From Pseudoalteromonas sp. A601 (lineage in GTDB: Bacteria > Pseudomonadota > Gammaproteobacteria > Enterobacterales > Alteromonadaceae), in assembly GCF_002165575.1 (NCBI RefSeq), contig NZ_MXQF01000005.1, positions 124,001-188,000 on the forward strand: a DNA stretch of 64,000 bases, given 5' to 3'. The notes under the pieces were generated by a model. It was not told where the DNA came from. It did not search any database and saw only the letters and a program-made list of their open reading frames with translations. The translations under genes and the position numbers were made by a program. Shown here in pieces: positions 6,876-16,133 of this stretch (within the stretch, counting starts at the first letter, position 1; every line of letters starts with the position of its first letter).

Positions 6876-8537
6876 TCAAAAGTCATAACCACTAACTAGC
6901 TCACCAGTATGTTTATGCAGACGCAACAAACGCTTCTTATCATTATGAAATTCCAGTAAAAGCTCAAAGTAGTCAGCATTTGAGGCACCTAATAGGTGCT
7001 CAAAAACATTATTGAGGCCACCTTTATCGCCGCTAAATGTATTTAGCTGTAAACTGATGCTTTTAAAAGTATCTTTAACTAGCTGGCGAATAGCTAAACG
7101 TTCGTCATTGGAAAGTTTTACAAGGTTTTTAGTAAGCGATAACCAGCGGTCTGTTACTTCATCACGAAAAGAGTGGTCAATTTTAGCAAGCTTGTTTTTA
7201 CTGGTATCTATTTGGGTTTGAATGTCACGCGCTTGTGTTTCAAGGGCTGATATTTTATTAGCTATCGCCTGTGGTGGCGTGCCCTCAAGTATTAAAAGCG
7301 TTTCTGTAAGTGAGTTTATATCGTCATTAATTTTTTCAAGCTGCGCAACCAGTGCTGATTCTTCAGTATTAATTAATTCGCGGTCGCTGCCCCCTAGCAA
7401 TATACGTTGCAGGTTTACTTTATCCTGGCAAAACTTAACAACAGCACTTTCAACCATTTCAATTTGCACTGTAGAACTCATTGTACAGTTATTATTGCGC
7501 CTAGCTTCAACACAACCATAGCGCTTATGGCTACTTTTTACTTCATCAATACACTTTTTACGATAAACAACATGCGAACCGACCGATTTACCACAACAAC
7601 CACATTTAAATACACCAACGCCCGATAAAATCCCCACAAACTTTTGTGTGTGTTTCGTAGCACCTCGTTTAGATGAATCTGCGACTAAAAAATCAAACTC
7701 AACTTTACTCATTAATGGCGGGTAATAACCTTCAAGAACGTAATCAGCATCGCCTACTTTTACATTCAGCTCACCAATTAACGAACGGCGCTTTACCTCT
7801 TTATAAACATTAGCCCCAGTGTGGTGAACAGTACCCGCACCAAACTCTGCATTAATAAGCTCAGCTATTTTTATACCGCCGTGCCCTTTTTTAAATAATT
7901 CAAGCTTACGCAGCATAATAGCTTTATTGTGCGGATCGAAGTCGAATAACTTTTTATCATCATTCCACACTACCCAGCTAGGCGGCTTACCACACTTAAC
8001 CCTAAAACCACGTTTGCCGGCTAACCAATCATCACATTGCTTAGTCAACGCAGAACGAACCCGCAGAGATTTAGTTTCACTTTCCTCATTGGCCCGTATC
8101 AACACCAGGATAATATAAACCAAATCCATCGGATTCTTTTTAATGGTTTCTTTATTATACTCTTTACGGTCAGCCGCCGTGATCACCGTAATATCAGCAT
8201 TAATAATTTGTGCAATAATGCCCTGACTTTCAAGCGGCGCAGCACGAGAAATGCGGTCCAAACTTTCAAGCACTAAAATAGAACCCGCCGGTACCTTACC
8301 CTGCTCTACCGCCGCTAAAAATATACCCAAAGCGCCCCGGGTAATATTGGTTTTATGAAACGCACTTAACCCCATATCACGCATTGATAATGAGTCATCA
8401 AGCTCAAGCCCTTTTTCCTTAGCAACCTCTTTAGCAAAACTAAGCTGCCGATTTAAAGACTGCCCCTTAGCCTGTTCGATTGTAGAAAAGCGTATATAAC
8501 TATAGAGTAATGGTTTTAAAGTAGTATGCTTATTCAT
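6876..8537 (-). CDS. Large serine recombinase (integrase)
   Basis: The 553-residue protein has the order of large serine integrases: an N-terminal resolvase domain (about residues 10-160) with nucleophile Ser18 in RFSTIEQ and the LDRISR block at 93-98; a recombinase domain (about 190-290); a zinc ribbon with a CGCCG knuckle and two later Cys (about 313-352); and a C-terminal coiled coil (about 380-450) that controls synapsis. It starts about 75 bp from the junction with truncated nth, as expected for an integrase next to its attachment site. It should catalyse integration of the element into nth, and excision if a directionality factor exists. No such factor is recognised here. Confidence 0.9.
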   Translation of the reverse strand: MNKHTTLKPLLYSYIRFSTIEQAKGQSLNRQLSFAKEVAKEKGLELDDSLSMRDMGLSAFHKTNITRGALGIFLAAVEQGKVPAGSILVLESLDRISRAAPLESQGIIAQIINADITVITAADRKEYNKETIKKNPMDLVYIILVLIRANEESETKSLRVRSALTKQCDDWLAGKRGFRVKCGKPPSWVVWNDDKKLFDFDPHNKAIMLRKLELFKKGHGGIKIAELINAEFGAGTVHHTGANVYKEVKRRSLIGELNVKVGDADYVLEGYYPPLMSKVEFDFLVADSSKRGATKHTQKFVGILSGVGVFKCGCCGKSVGSHVVYRKKCIDEVKSSHKRYGCVEARRNNNCTMSSTVQIEMVESAVVKFCQDKVNLQRILLGGSDRELINTEESALVAQLEKINDDINSLTETLLILEGTPPQAIANKISALETQARDIQTQIDTSKNKLAKIDHSFRDEVTDRWLSLTKNLVKLSNDERLAIRQLVKDTFKSISLQLNTFSGDKGGLNNVFEHLLGASNADYFELLLEFHNDKKRLLRLHKHTGELVSGYDF

Positions 8538-8589
8538 GTTTTTGATTCACCTCTGTTGTTATATACAGTGTAAATCAATACAATATAAG

Positions 8590-8640
8590 TATCTACTATT
8601 ATTATCCTTTTGCTGGCCGACAATCGCGGTAGACACCCAT
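8590..8640. other. Likely right attachment site (attR) inside nth
   Basis: Recognisable nth coding sequence begins at about 8611 (codons C-W-P-T-I-A-V-D) and nothing like nth precedes it. The strand-exchange point should lie at or just before 8614. Boundaries are approximate because the matching left junction is outside the window. Confidence 0.6.
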
Positions 8641-8853
8641 ATTTTCCGTGTTTCTAACCGTACTAAACTAGCTATGGGCAAAGACGTGGTTGCGGTTGAA
8701 CAAAAGCTCGAAAAAGTAGTACCTAAGGAATTTAAAGTAGACGTACATCACTGGCTAATATTACATGGGCGTTATACCTGTGTGGCACGAAAACCCAAAT
8801 GTGGTAGCTGTATTATTGAAGACTTGTGTGAGTTTAAAGATAAAACAGAATAA
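8611..8853 (+). pseudogene. nth: 3' fragment of nth (endonuclease III), interrupted by the element
   Basis: The 80 codons match the C-terminal part of endonuclease III. They include the catalytic-Asp segment TIAVDTHIFRV, HHWLILHGRYTC and the iron-sulphur pattern C-x6-C-x2-C-x5-C ending in EDLC. The first ~130 residues, including the helix-hairpin-helix and the catalytic Lys, are missing. An open frame continues upstream to 8536, but that part is element sequence and not Nth. The gene should be inactive, removing one base-excision glycosylase for oxidised pyrimidines unless the element excises. Confidence 0.85.
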
Positions 8854-8869
8854 AACCAATGGATGGGTT

Positions 8870-9334
8870 ATGAAATCAAAACAAAATTATTTATTAATAA
8901 TATTAATAGCTTTATCCGCACTATTTATTTGGCTAACTAAAAGCTTTATTGTTTTTAACGATGAAGTACAAGGTATTGCCTTTGCCGATTTGATAAGATC
9001 ATTCACAGAGCTGAATATAATTAAAATTATGAGCTTTCCAGAGTTCTGGGCAACAAATAAGAATTACACTATGTTTGACGCCCTTAACTATATGTTCGAA
9101 CCTATGACCGCTTTGTCGGGAGTAGCATCTTTTATTTTGATTTTAAGTTTTTCACATTTTGTTTCGCCTCTAAAGCCAGCTTCCATATCACTATCATTAC
9201 TCTTAATTGGTTTTTTATATATTATAGTCGCATGGTCAGTGCTACTAGACGTACAAGAAACTAAAATGGTCGGTGCGTTCCTAAGTATTGGCGTGCAAGG
9301 TTTACTCATACATGCCATTATTATCCGAATCTAG
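8870..9334 (+). CDS. Unknown membrane protein, 154 residues
   Basis: The ATG at 8870 (MKSKQNYLL) is preferred to upstream in-frame codons that overlap nth. Hydrophobic helices lie at about residues 7-24, 72-90, 102-120 and 130-150, so three or four membrane spans are likely. No family is recognised. It lies 11 bp before the diguanylate cyclase gene and is probably cotranscribed with it, so a link to c-di-GMP signalling is conceivable. Confidence 0.55.
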   Translation: MKSKQNYLLIILIALSALFIWLTKSFIVFNDEVQGIAFADLIRSFTELNIIKIMSFPEFWATNKNYTMFDALNYMFEPMTALSGVASFILILSFSHFVSPLKPASISLSLLLIGFLYIIVAWSVLLDVQETKMVGAFLSIGVQGLLIHAIIIRI

Positions 9335-9345
9335 GTTGGTTAAAA

Positions 9346-10054
9346 ATGTCTCTATTAAAAATAATAATAATATTAAGCCTGATATTACTTCCTAGTATTG
9401 GCTATTGCAGTGAAATCGATTGGAGAGAAAAAACTATTGAGCATATTCGGCTCAATATAGTTTTATTTACAAATATTACCATTATTTGTCTCACACTTTT
9501 AGCCACCATGGTTTATTTTCGTGCGATGAAGACTAAAAATAAACTTATGTCAGCCCAAAGTTTAATGGATCCGCTTACAAATACACTAAATAGACGAGGC
9601 CTCCACCAGCGACTCGACTTACTATCAGACAAAGATGGTATATTACTTATCGCTGATATCGACAACTTTAAGTCTATTAATGATCGTTTTGGTCACAATA
9701 CCGGTGATAAAGTATTGCTAAGAGTAGCTGACACATTGCACAAGCAAGTTCGTAGTCAAGATATCGTTTCACGTTATGGGGGGAGAAGAATTTTTTATTT
9801 TCTTTGCCCACCAGCACTGTGAAATAGCTAAAGAGATAACTGACCGATTAATTACGGCTATCGCAAATATGGACGTCAGCGATTTAGATCCTAACTTAAA
9901 CCACGTCACTATAAGTATTGGGGTTGAGAAAGGAAATGTAGGAAAACATAACTTTGAATTTTTGTCTGAAAGTACTGATAAATATTTGTACCTAGCTAAA
10001 ACCTCAGGAAAAAACAAAGCAATTTATGGGTTTACTGTAGCTAGCTCCTTTTAA
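9346..10054 (+). pseudogene. Membrane diguanylate cyclase, frameshifted in the GGDEF site
   Basis: The first 143 codons encode an N-terminal signal-like helix, a second membrane span (about residues 37-57) and the start of a GGDEF domain (DPLTNTLNRRGL, ADIDNFKSINDRFGHNTGD). At 9778-9783 a run of six G shifts the frame inside the active-site codons: the 0 frame reads YGGRR and stops at 9822. Removing one G restores SRYGGEEFF and runs on to the stop at 10054, giving a normal protein of about 235 residues with the ISIGV and Y-AK..GKN segments in place. Either this is a recent mutation, slippage in a G tract (phase variation), or a sequencing error. Confidence 0.8.
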
Positions 10055-10247
10055 GCTACACTCTCAAACCCTATTATTTGAAGTATATAATGTAAAATCG
10101 CTGAGCCATAAGACTAGTACCGAAGTCGTGATTAAAATTATAACTAATACTCTTAAGCCAAACGTGATAACTCATTTTCGGCTATAGAGTATAAGCGACT
10201 ATTTTTTTCAGTACGTTTAATTTATTCAATGAGAGGACAATACGTCA

Positions 10248-10646
10248 ATGCGTTTATTGCACACCATGTTACGAGTTGCGGATCTAGAAAGGTCAATTGC
10301 GTTTTACACGCAAGTATTAGGTATGAAGGAGCTGCGTCGTAATGACAATGAAGAATATCGCTATACTCTGGCTTTCGTTGGCTATGGTGACGAAAAAGAT
10401 AGCACAGTATTAGAGCTAACTTATAACTGGGATACCAATAGCTATGATTTAGGTAATGCCTATGGTCACATTGCGATTGAATTTGATGATATTTACAAAG
10501 CATGCGAAGCAATAAAAGCTGCTGGTGGTAATGTAAGCCGAGAGCCTGGTCCTGTTAAAGGTGGCACAACCGAAATTGCATTTGTCAAAGACCCTGATGG
10601 TTATGCTATAGAGCTTATTCAAAAAAAAGATAATTCACTCTTTTAA
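10248..10646 (+). CDS. gloA: Glyoxalase I (lactoylglutathione lyase)
   Basis: The enzyme converts the hemithioacetal of methylglyoxal and glutathione to S-lactoylglutathione. The protein has 132 residues, close to the 135 of E. coli, as two beta-alpha-beta-beta-beta units. The metal ligands expected for the Ni-dependent bacterial form are visible: His5, Glu56, His74 and Glu122. The start [10 protein letters not shown] is the conserved N-terminus, and an AGAGGA site precedes the ATG. It stands alone. Confidence 0.92.
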   Translation: MRLLHTMLRVADLERSIAFYTQVLGMKELRRNDNEEYRYTLAFVGYGDEKDSTVLELTYNWDTNSYDLGNAYGHIAIEFDDIYKACEAIKAAGGNVSREPGPVKGGTTEIAFVKDPDGYAIELIQKKDNSLF

Positions 10647-10799
10647 TTTGCTAAATGTAATTTATATTAACCCACATCATTTTATCAAGAAGCTTGCCTT
10701 GGCAGCTTCTTGAGTTTTAATTCACTCCATCACCCCACGCCGAGGCCTACACTTTACTGGTGTGAGAATTTAAAGGGTTAGTCAATTGCAAATGCCAAC

Positions 10800-11432
10800 T
10801 TATTTAAACAGCAGCTCCCCTTCAACGCTATTAAACGTTAATTTCTTTAGTAATTTAAACCCTTCACTTTCAAAAAAAGTGTTGTGCTGATGACGGGTTA
10901 CAAACACAGCTAGTCCAGAGGAAGCTGTATTACTTTGTACTAGATCATCTAAGCCTCGTAATAGATACCTTCCTAGCCCTTGTCCTTGAAAGTGAGGATC
11001 TACTGCAATAAAGGCTAAAAAGTAGTAGTTTCCTTGCTCTTTGAGCGCATTACGAATAGTTTGTTCTTTTTCTATTAATTGATTCGTTTGTAAATAGCCA
11101 GCACTAAGCATTAATTTTAATCGCCAGTGCCAATAACGCTGCGCTTGTAATTGACTATTAGATTCAAACACACATGCTACCGCTTTGAGCCTTTCATTAC
11201 TGTATAAACCTATTAATGGCTGTTTTTCTTGCCAGAATGTATTTAATTCTTCACGGATCAACGCGCGTAATTTTTTTTCATAAGCGCCAAGGTTCTGTTC
11301 AGAGTAATTGAGTACTTGCTGCAATACTGGATCGTCATGATAGGCTTGATATATTAAGCTTGCTGCTACACTTATGTCTTCTGCTGCAATATATTGCACA
11401 CTATAAGCGTTATTTTGCATTATGGTTGTCAT
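10800..11432 (-). CDS. GNAT family N-acetyltransferase
   Basis: The 210-residue protein has a C-terminal acetyl-CoA site: FLAFIAVDPHFQGQGLGRYLL at about 138-158 contains the Q-x-x-G-x-G pyrophosphate loop, and a FFESEGFKLL segment closes the fold. The N-terminal half resembles the enlarged lids of GNATs that act on small molecules; the substrate is unknown. I use the ATG at 11432, since AGGAG lies five bases upstream and the GTG at 11438 overlaps that site. Confidence 0.8.
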   Translation of the reverse strand: MTTIMQNNAYSVQYIAAEDISVAASLIYQAYHDDPVLQQVLNYSEQNLGAYEKKLRALIREELNTFWQEKQPLIGLYSNERLKAVACVFESNSQLQAQRYWHWRLKLMLSAGYLQTNQLIEKEQTIRNALKEQGNYYFLAFIAVDPHFQGQGLGRYLLRGLDDLVQSNTASSGLAVFVTRHQHNTFFESEGFKLLKKLTFNSVEGELLFK

Positions 11433-11569
11433 AAGCACTCCTTATTATTGTTGATTGTTTGCGTATTACTATCTATAGGTATATTCCTATCCACAACAAA
11501 ACGCAAATTCAGCGAGAGTTAAACTCACTCACCTCACCATAGGTTAACACTTCCTTAAAGGAGTATGAT

Positions 11570-11713
11570 ATGGATGCCACAAAGCATGATATTACCACCT
11601 TATTTAAACAACTTGGTCTACCAAGTCGTGATTCTGAAATAGATGCGTTTATTGAGCAAAATGGTGATTGGAGTGAAGTAATTGACGAGCTAGGCGTAGG
11701 ACTTCGTCAATAA
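11570..11713 (+). CDS. Short DUF2789-like protein (internally shortened)
   Basis: AAAGGAG six bases before the ATG gives a strong ribosome binding site. The 47-residue product starts MDATKHDITTLFKQLGLPS and continues DSEIDAFIEQN, then GDWSEVIDELGVGLR. These match the N-terminal and C-terminal parts of DUF2789 proteins, which are usually about 75 residues. The middle segment between IDAFI and DW appears to be absent. Whether the shorter form folds is unclear. Function of the family unknown. Confidence 0.65.
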   Translation: MDATKHDITTLFKQLGLPSRDSEIDAFIEQNGDWSEVIDELGVGLRQ

Positions 11714-11822
11714 CACCTATTTATTCTTGCGCACACTTTTATTGAGCGTAACTGAGTATATTGATATTATACCCGTACAGTACACTACAGTGCTGTGCAT
11801 TATTTTTAAGAGTTTATAATTA

Positions 11823-12089
11823 ATGAATTCCATCGTTATTGATGCTATCAAAGCCCTTCTTGAAGAAGGCAAAATCCCTACTGTTGCTTTAACTAAAAAT
11901 AAATTATCTCAACCTGTACCCATGCCGATTATTATTGCAGCGGTAAGCCAGTATAAAAATAACCCTGATTCAATCCACAGTTTAATCAAACAGCCAAGTG
12001 CAGAACAAAGTAGCAACGCTCATGAAAGCCAACTTGATCGTATTGAAGCTAAACTTGATAAACTATTAGCGCTGCTAGATAAAAATTAA
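11823..12089 (+). CDS. Unknown 88-residue protein with C-terminal coiled coil
   Basis: The N-terminal half (IDAIKALLEEGKIPTVALTKNKLSQPVPMPIII is the region) resembles short helix-turn-helix segments of KfrA-like DNA-binding proteins. The C-terminus (residues 70-86) is a heptad-like coiled coil with RIEAKLDKLLALL. It lies 13 bp before the DUF2310 gene and is probably cotranscribed. A DNA-binding role is inferred only. Confidence 0.6.
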   Translation: MNSIVIDAIKALLEEGKIPTVALTKNKLSQPVPMPIIIAAVSQYKNNPDSIHSLIKQPSAEQSSNAHESQLDRIEAKLDKLLALLDKN

Positions 12090-12102
12090 TTGAGAAAATG
12101 TA

Positions 12103-12876
12103 ATGTTTGTTGTTGATTTAACTTTTGACTGTTACCAAGACACCACCCTTGAAAACGCGGAGCAAGCAATTAACCGTTTAGTGAATGCGTTGCGTTTTAA
12201 CGGTCAAATTATGGGGGAAGAATTCCCTACCGTTTTGAAAGATGGTTACTTTATTACTCGGGTAATGTGCCCGACTGATGACGCAATGCATCCATTAAAT
12301 CACAGTCCTTTTGTCAAACACAGTATTGATAAATTACATGATGCCGGCTTGCTTGCACCAAAAGTTAAAGTAATAGGCCAAGATATTCACTCTAACGGCG
12401 CTGATGCATGCCATGAGCCTTCGTCATATATTTTATATACCACGTATGTTCACACCTGTAGCCCGCTTTATTGTGGAGATGATTTTTTACCTGTACCATT
12501 ATTTAAAATCCCCGCTATAGCAAACGGCGATTATAAAACGTTAATTAAATGGCAAGAAGACTGGCAAGCATGCGATCAGATTCAAATTAATGGCGCAACG
12601 CGCTGTGAATTCCCTGCCTTAGATGAAATATCTAATCTTGATAGTGACCTTTCTCGTCGTGGTAAAGATATTGCTAAACGCATAAGGTTTTTAACCCAAA
12701 AGCCCGTTTACTATTATTTATACCGTGTAGGCGGTAAAGATAAAGCATCAGAGCTCGCTAGAAAGTGTCCGAGCTGCAACGGTGACTGGAAGTTGCCAGA
12801 GTCGTGGTTTGGCTTATTTGATTTTAGGTGTGAACCATGCGGATTAGTATCAAACATTTCGTGGGATTTTCAATAA
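12103..12876 (+). CDS. DUF2310 family zinc-ribbon protein
   Basis: The 257-residue protein matches the DUF2310 pattern: N-terminal MFVVDLTFDCYQ, a TTYVHTCSPLYCGDDF block at about 112-127, a long middle region on a FLTQKPVYYYLYRVGG core and a C-terminal zinc ribbon CPSC...CEPC at about 222-245. The family is widespread in gammaproteobacteria and unstudied. The ribbon suggests nucleic acid or protein binding. It follows the 88-residue gene closely. Confidence 0.8.
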   Translation: MFVVDLTFDCYQDTTLENAEQAINRLVNALRFNGQIMGEEFPTVLKDGYFITRVMCPTDDAMHPLNHSPFVKHSIDKLHDAGLLAPKVKVIGQDIHSNGADACHEPSSYILYTTYVHTCSPLYCGDDFLPVPLFKIPAIANGDYKTLIKWQEDWQACDQIQINGATRCEFPALDEISNLDSDLSRRGKDIAKRIRFLTQKPVYYYLYRVGGKDKASELARKCPSCNGDWKLPESWFGLFDFRCEPCGLVSNISWDFQ

Positions 12877-12889
12877 CATTGATATTGTA

Positions 12890-12916
12890 CGCGGAGTAAA
12901 CCTTACTTACTCCGCG
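12890..12916. terminator. Strong hairpin between convergent DUF2310 and syd genes
   Basis: CGCGGAGTAA and TTACTCCGCG form a perfect 10-bp stem with a 7-base loop. It lies between the stops of two convergent genes. The flanks lack a clear T-run, so efficiency is uncertain. Confidence 0.5.
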
Positions 12917-12926
12917 AAATAATCGG

Positions 12927-13466
12927 TTACACCTTGAGTGCTTTTATAAACTCTTCAAGGTTAGGTGCAAGTACATGATGAGGTTTTTTACCCACATATT
13001 CTAAGCACACCTCACCACTTTCAACTAACACAGTAACCAATAAATCTTCTTGATCTGTCAGACCGATAAATACACTAGGCGGCTGCTTTAGTTTTTGTTT
13101 CATCAAAACATGCCCCGTTATATTCTGTTGCAGTAAGTCAAAATCATCCTCACTCCAAGTTTGTAATAACTCAATATTATGTTCATCAATTTTTGCAATA
13201 ATTGAGCCTGCGTAAAATGCGCCGTAGTAACCATTGAGTGCTTCAGGGAACTCTAGGTTCAATGCAGCGGCTAAATCCTTCAACGACCCAATGGTTTCTC
13301 TGCGTGTTGCCTGCCATTGAATAAAACCATCATCATTGGGCGTACCTACTTCTGCTGGGCTTGGCCAGCTTTCGTCATGTTCAATCTGAGGCAAAACACT
13401 GGTTTGACTTAATGTATGCTGTGCAAAATTTTTATGGAGTTGTTCTAATTGGGTAACAATAGACAT
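12927..13466 (-). CDS. syd: SecY-interacting protein Syd
   Basis: Syd binds cytosolic loops of SecY and is thought to test the SecYEG translocon. The 179-residue length fits E. coli Syd (181). The ATG at 13466 (MSIVTQLEQLHKNF) is the conserved start; the longer open frame to 13607 runs into queF on the other strand and is spurious. Visible blocks include ESWPSPAEVG, a GYYGAFYAGSI segment at about 92-102 and the C-terminal HHVLAPNLEEFI. It is divergent from queF, the same arrangement as in enterobacteria. Confidence 0.92.
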   Translation of the reverse strand: MSIVTQLEQLHKNFAQHTLSQTSVLPQIEHDESWPSPAEVGTPNDDGFIQWQATRRETIGSLKDLAAALNLEFPEALNGYYGAFYAGSIIAKIDEHNIELLQTWSEDDFDLLQQNITGHVLMKQKLKQPPSVFIGLTDQEDLLVTVLVESGEVCLEYVGKKPHHVLAPNLEEFIKALKV

Positions 13467-13525
13467 ACTGCGAAACTCATTAGCTTTAGGTATAATACCC
13501 GTATTGTAACTACAAAAGACGCAAC

Positions 13526-14371
13526 ATGACAGATTACAGCAACTCCCCTGAACTAAAAGGTAGTGTACTTGGGCAATCAACTGAGTACGTTGACACTTAC
13601 ACGCCAAGTTTATTATTTCCTATCGCCCGTAAACTAAACCGTGATGATTTAAATATTGACGAAGCAAAGCTGCCTTTTAAAGGGCAAGATATTTGGACTG
13701 GTTATGAGTTATCATGGCTCAATAACAAGGGGAAGCCTATGGTTGCTGTGGCTACTTTCGCGTTTCCTTGTCAAACAAGTCATATTATTGAGTCTAAATC
13801 ATTTAAACTGTATTTAAATAGTTTTAACCAAACTCGATTTGACAGTATCGAACAAGTAAGAACTGCTTTAGAAAATGATTTATCACATGCGGTAGCAATG
13901 CCAATTACCGTTACTCTTTACGGCGCAGATGATTTTAATTGCCTTCCTTGCACACCGCTACCTGGTGAGTGTATTGATGATCTAGATATTGAGATTAACG
14001 ATTATGATCTAGACGCAAATACTCTTGAAAGCGAGTCTAAAGAGGTCGTTAGTGAAACCTTACACAGCCATCTACTTAAATCTAATTGCTTAATTACCTC
14101 ACAACCTGATTGGGCGAGTATTATTATTCGATATACTGGTGAGAAAATTTGTAAAGAATCCTTATTACGATACTTAATTTCATTTCGTACTCACAATGAA
14201 TTTCATGAACAGTGTGTTGAACGCATTTACTGTGACTTAACAGGTATTCTTAATATTACGGATCTTGAAGTATATGCGCGTTATACTCGTCGTGGTGGCC
14301 TTGATATCAACCCATATCGCTCTACCCACAACGATATTGTGCCATTTAGTGTCAAAATAAACCGCCAATAA
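13526..14371 (+). CDS. queF: NADPH-dependent 7-cyano-7-deazaguanine reductase
   Basis: QueF reduces preQ0 to preQ1 in queuosine synthesis. The 281-residue bimodular form is present. The nucleophile is Cys188 in [14 protein letters not shown] and the general acid Asp195. The NADPH-binding [11 protein letters not shown] motif is at 89-99, and [14 protein letters not shown] is in the C-terminal module. All key residues are intact. It is divergent from syd with 59 bp between starts, so promoters overlap. A terminator hairpin overlaps its stop codon. Confidence 0.95.
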   Translation: MTDYSNSPELKGSVLGQSTEYVDTYTPSLLFPIARKLNRDDLNIDEAKLPFKGQDIWTGYELSWLNNKGKPMVAVATFAFPCQTSHIIESKSFKLYLNSFNQTRFDSIEQVRTALENDLSHAVAMPITVTLYGADDFNCLPCTPLPGECIDDLDIEINDYDLDANTLESESKEVVSETLHSHLLKSNCLITSQPDWASIIIRYTGEKICKESLLRYLISFRTHNEFHEQCVERIYCDLTGILNITDLEVYARYTRRGGLDINPYRSTHNDIVPFSVKINRQ

Positions 14372-14380
14372 AGGCGGTTT
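14359..14380. terminator. Bidirectional terminator overlapping the queF stop
   Basis: AAACCGCC, loop AATAAA, GGCGGTTT. The stop codon TAA lies in the loop. The stem can serve both queF and the convergent cyclophilin gene ending at 14392. Confidence 0.7.
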
Positions 14381-14391
14381 TCGACTACGCT

Positions 14392-15261
14392 TTATTTACT
14401 GACTCTCTGCGTTGGTATAGGCATGGCACATACATCTATGTAATTAGGCGTTGCAACAAACCATGCTTCACTGCGGTTCTTTCGTGCTTCAATTAGCGCT
14501 TTAAAAGTCGTTGAGTCTGTTCGCATAACTTTAAATTGGCTGCTATCGTGCTCAGCAATATCAGCCAATACTTGTATATCAGTGATTGGGTTAAAAGGTT
14601 CTTTATCGTTTGCTTGTCTATTGAGTCGATTAAAGTGCTGCATTCCTTCAAGAACACGACCAAAAACGGTAATGTTCCTATCTAAATAGCGCTGGCTGTT
14701 ACCAATCGTTACATAGAACTCTGTTCCACCACTGTTAATATCATTACCCCGAGCCATGGCAAAAATACCGTTACAGTGCACTTGCCAAGTTTGGGTCTTG
14801 TTTTTATTTTGTGCCACGGCAAAACCATCTAGAAAACCTGTAATTGGAGCATAGCCATCCTGGTTATCAAGCTCGGTGATAGCCACAGGTGCTTTAGTTG
14901 TTAAATAAAACTCTGCGGGGAGTGTTTTACTCGCTTTCGTAATTATTTTTTTACCACTGGCATCCCCACCTTGAGCAACAAACCCTTCAACAAAACGATA
15001 AACATTGAGCCCTTTATAAAAACCCTGCTGCGCTAACAGTTTTATATTGCTTGTGTGTTTAGGTGCAAGATATGGATTAAGCTCTATATATGCAGAGCCT
15101 GTAGCTAGAGTTATTTTCAGTACATTATTCGGATCAACAGCTCGCCACTGAGAGTCGCCTGCGTGCTCTAAAATACTGCTCACTGTAGGCTTTTGAGCAT
15201 GAGCTAGCGGCGATTGAGTCAATAGCGTTAATAGAATTGGGACTAACGATTTTTTAAACAT
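14392..15261 (-). CDS. Secreted cyclophilin-type peptidyl-prolyl isomerase
   Basis: The 289-residue protein has a signal peptide (about 1-22, cut after AHA) and a cyclophilin domain at about 45-220. It carries the family hallmarks: YRFVEGFVAQGGD, then IFAMARGNDINSGGTEFYVTIGN, then VFGRVLEGM. It should speed Pro isomerisation in periplasmic proteins. The insert at about 110-150 and the C-terminal tail of about 60 residues are longer than in PpiA, as in several Alteromonadales and Xanthomonadales homologues. It ends at a terminator shared with queF and lies downstream of a binding-protein gene. Confidence 0.85.
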   Translation of the reverse strand: MFKKSLVPILLTLLTQSPLAHAQKPTVSSILEHAGDSQWRAVDPNNVLKITLATGSAYIELNPYLAPKHTSNIKLLAQQGFYKGLNVYRFVEGFVAQGGDASGKKIITKASKTLPAEFYLTTKAPVAITELDNQDGYAPITGFLDGFAVAQNKNKTQTWQVHCNGIFAMARGNDINSGGTEFYVTIGNSQRYLDRNITVFGRVLEGMQHFNRLNRQANDKEPFNPITDIQVLADIAEHDSSQFKVMRTDSTTFKALIEARKNRSEAWFVATPNYIDVCAMPIPTQRVSK

Positions 15262-15295
15262 AAAACAGCTTATTATAGGTAGTTATAGCGACAGA

Positions 15296-16126
15296 TTATT
15301 GATTAATAGTTTTTTTATCAAGCCAATAATGTTCACTATTTAATGGCGCACTTAAGGGGAGAAGCGGGTTTTTTAATTCAATAATACGTCTATGCTTTAA
15401 ATTAGCTTGAGCAATAGCATGCGCAAAATGGTGATAAAAGAGTTCATCGAATGAGCCATCGGCAATGGCAATCTCTAACCCATACTTTATTTTATCATGT
15501 AGCTTTATGTCGTCATTTGCGACAAAAAAGTAAACAGCGCTAGGGTAATGAATAGCGATATACTGATCGTTTACTAAATTTTTATCTCGCGGTTGTGTTA
15601 CCTCAAATATTTCATAAGGTAATGCATCAAAACGCCCTGTTAACAGCATGTGCAATGGGTCTGCACCTTGTCCATAGGTTGTTGTTTTCAACTCGTTACT
15701 TTGAAAGATAGCAGCGTCTGGCCAATCTTCTCGTAAACCAAAAATAAAACGCTGTAACTCGCGCGAATGACGCACACCTCTAAATAACTCTTTATTATTA
15801 ATATGAACTAAAGGAATACGATAGCCAAGTAGTCCTTTAACAATAGGGATCAATATAGCCTTTGCTTTTTTTTCAGATTCAGAATTTGTTACTTTCCATA
15901 CAACGTCAATCCCCTTTTCAGTGCCCAATAAACGAATTGCCCGAGTTTGACTTGGAATATTATCAACAGGCTGCATATTAATTGTAATATCAGATTTACT
16001 GAGTGCTAATTGGAGTAACTCGATAGCATAAGGGTGCCCACCAGCACTATAACGTACTGTAACCTGCTGAGCTATTGCATTTGGTACTAGCATCAACATA
16101 AAACCAATTAGCATAAGTAATTGCAT
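15296..16126 (-). CDS. Periplasmic substrate-binding-protein-like protein
   Basis: The 276-residue protein has a signal peptide (about 1-19, ending NAIAQ) and the bilobal fold expected of type II periplasmic binding proteins. There is VTVRYSAGGHPYAIELLQLALSKS at the start, a central TGRFDALPYEIFEV hinge-lobe segment and KIKYGLEIAIADGSFDELFYHHF near the end. No ABC permease lies nearby, so it may be an orphan sensor-like or transport component. Ligand unknown. It starts 7 bp after the tamB stop and is likely in the same transcript. Confidence 0.7.
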   Translation of the reverse strand: MQLLMLIGFMLMLVPNAIAQQVTVRYSAGGHPYAIELLQLALSKSDITINMQPVDNIPSQTRAIRLLGTEKGIDVVWKVTNSESEKKAKAILIPIVKGLLGYRIPLVHINNKELFRGVRHSRELQRFIFGLREDWPDAAIFQSNELKTTTYGQGADPLHMLLTGRFDALPYEIFEVTQPRDKNLVNDQYIAIHYPSAVYFFVANDDIKLHDKIKYGLEIAIADGSFDELFYHHFAHAIAQANLKHRRIIELKNPLLPLSAPLNSEHYWLDKKTINQ

Positions 16127-16133
16127 GTTTTAC

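Noticed and set aside
8536..8610. In-frame ATG extension before the nth fragment
   Set aside because: The extra 25 codons are element sequence overlapping the recombinase start and do not resemble Nth.
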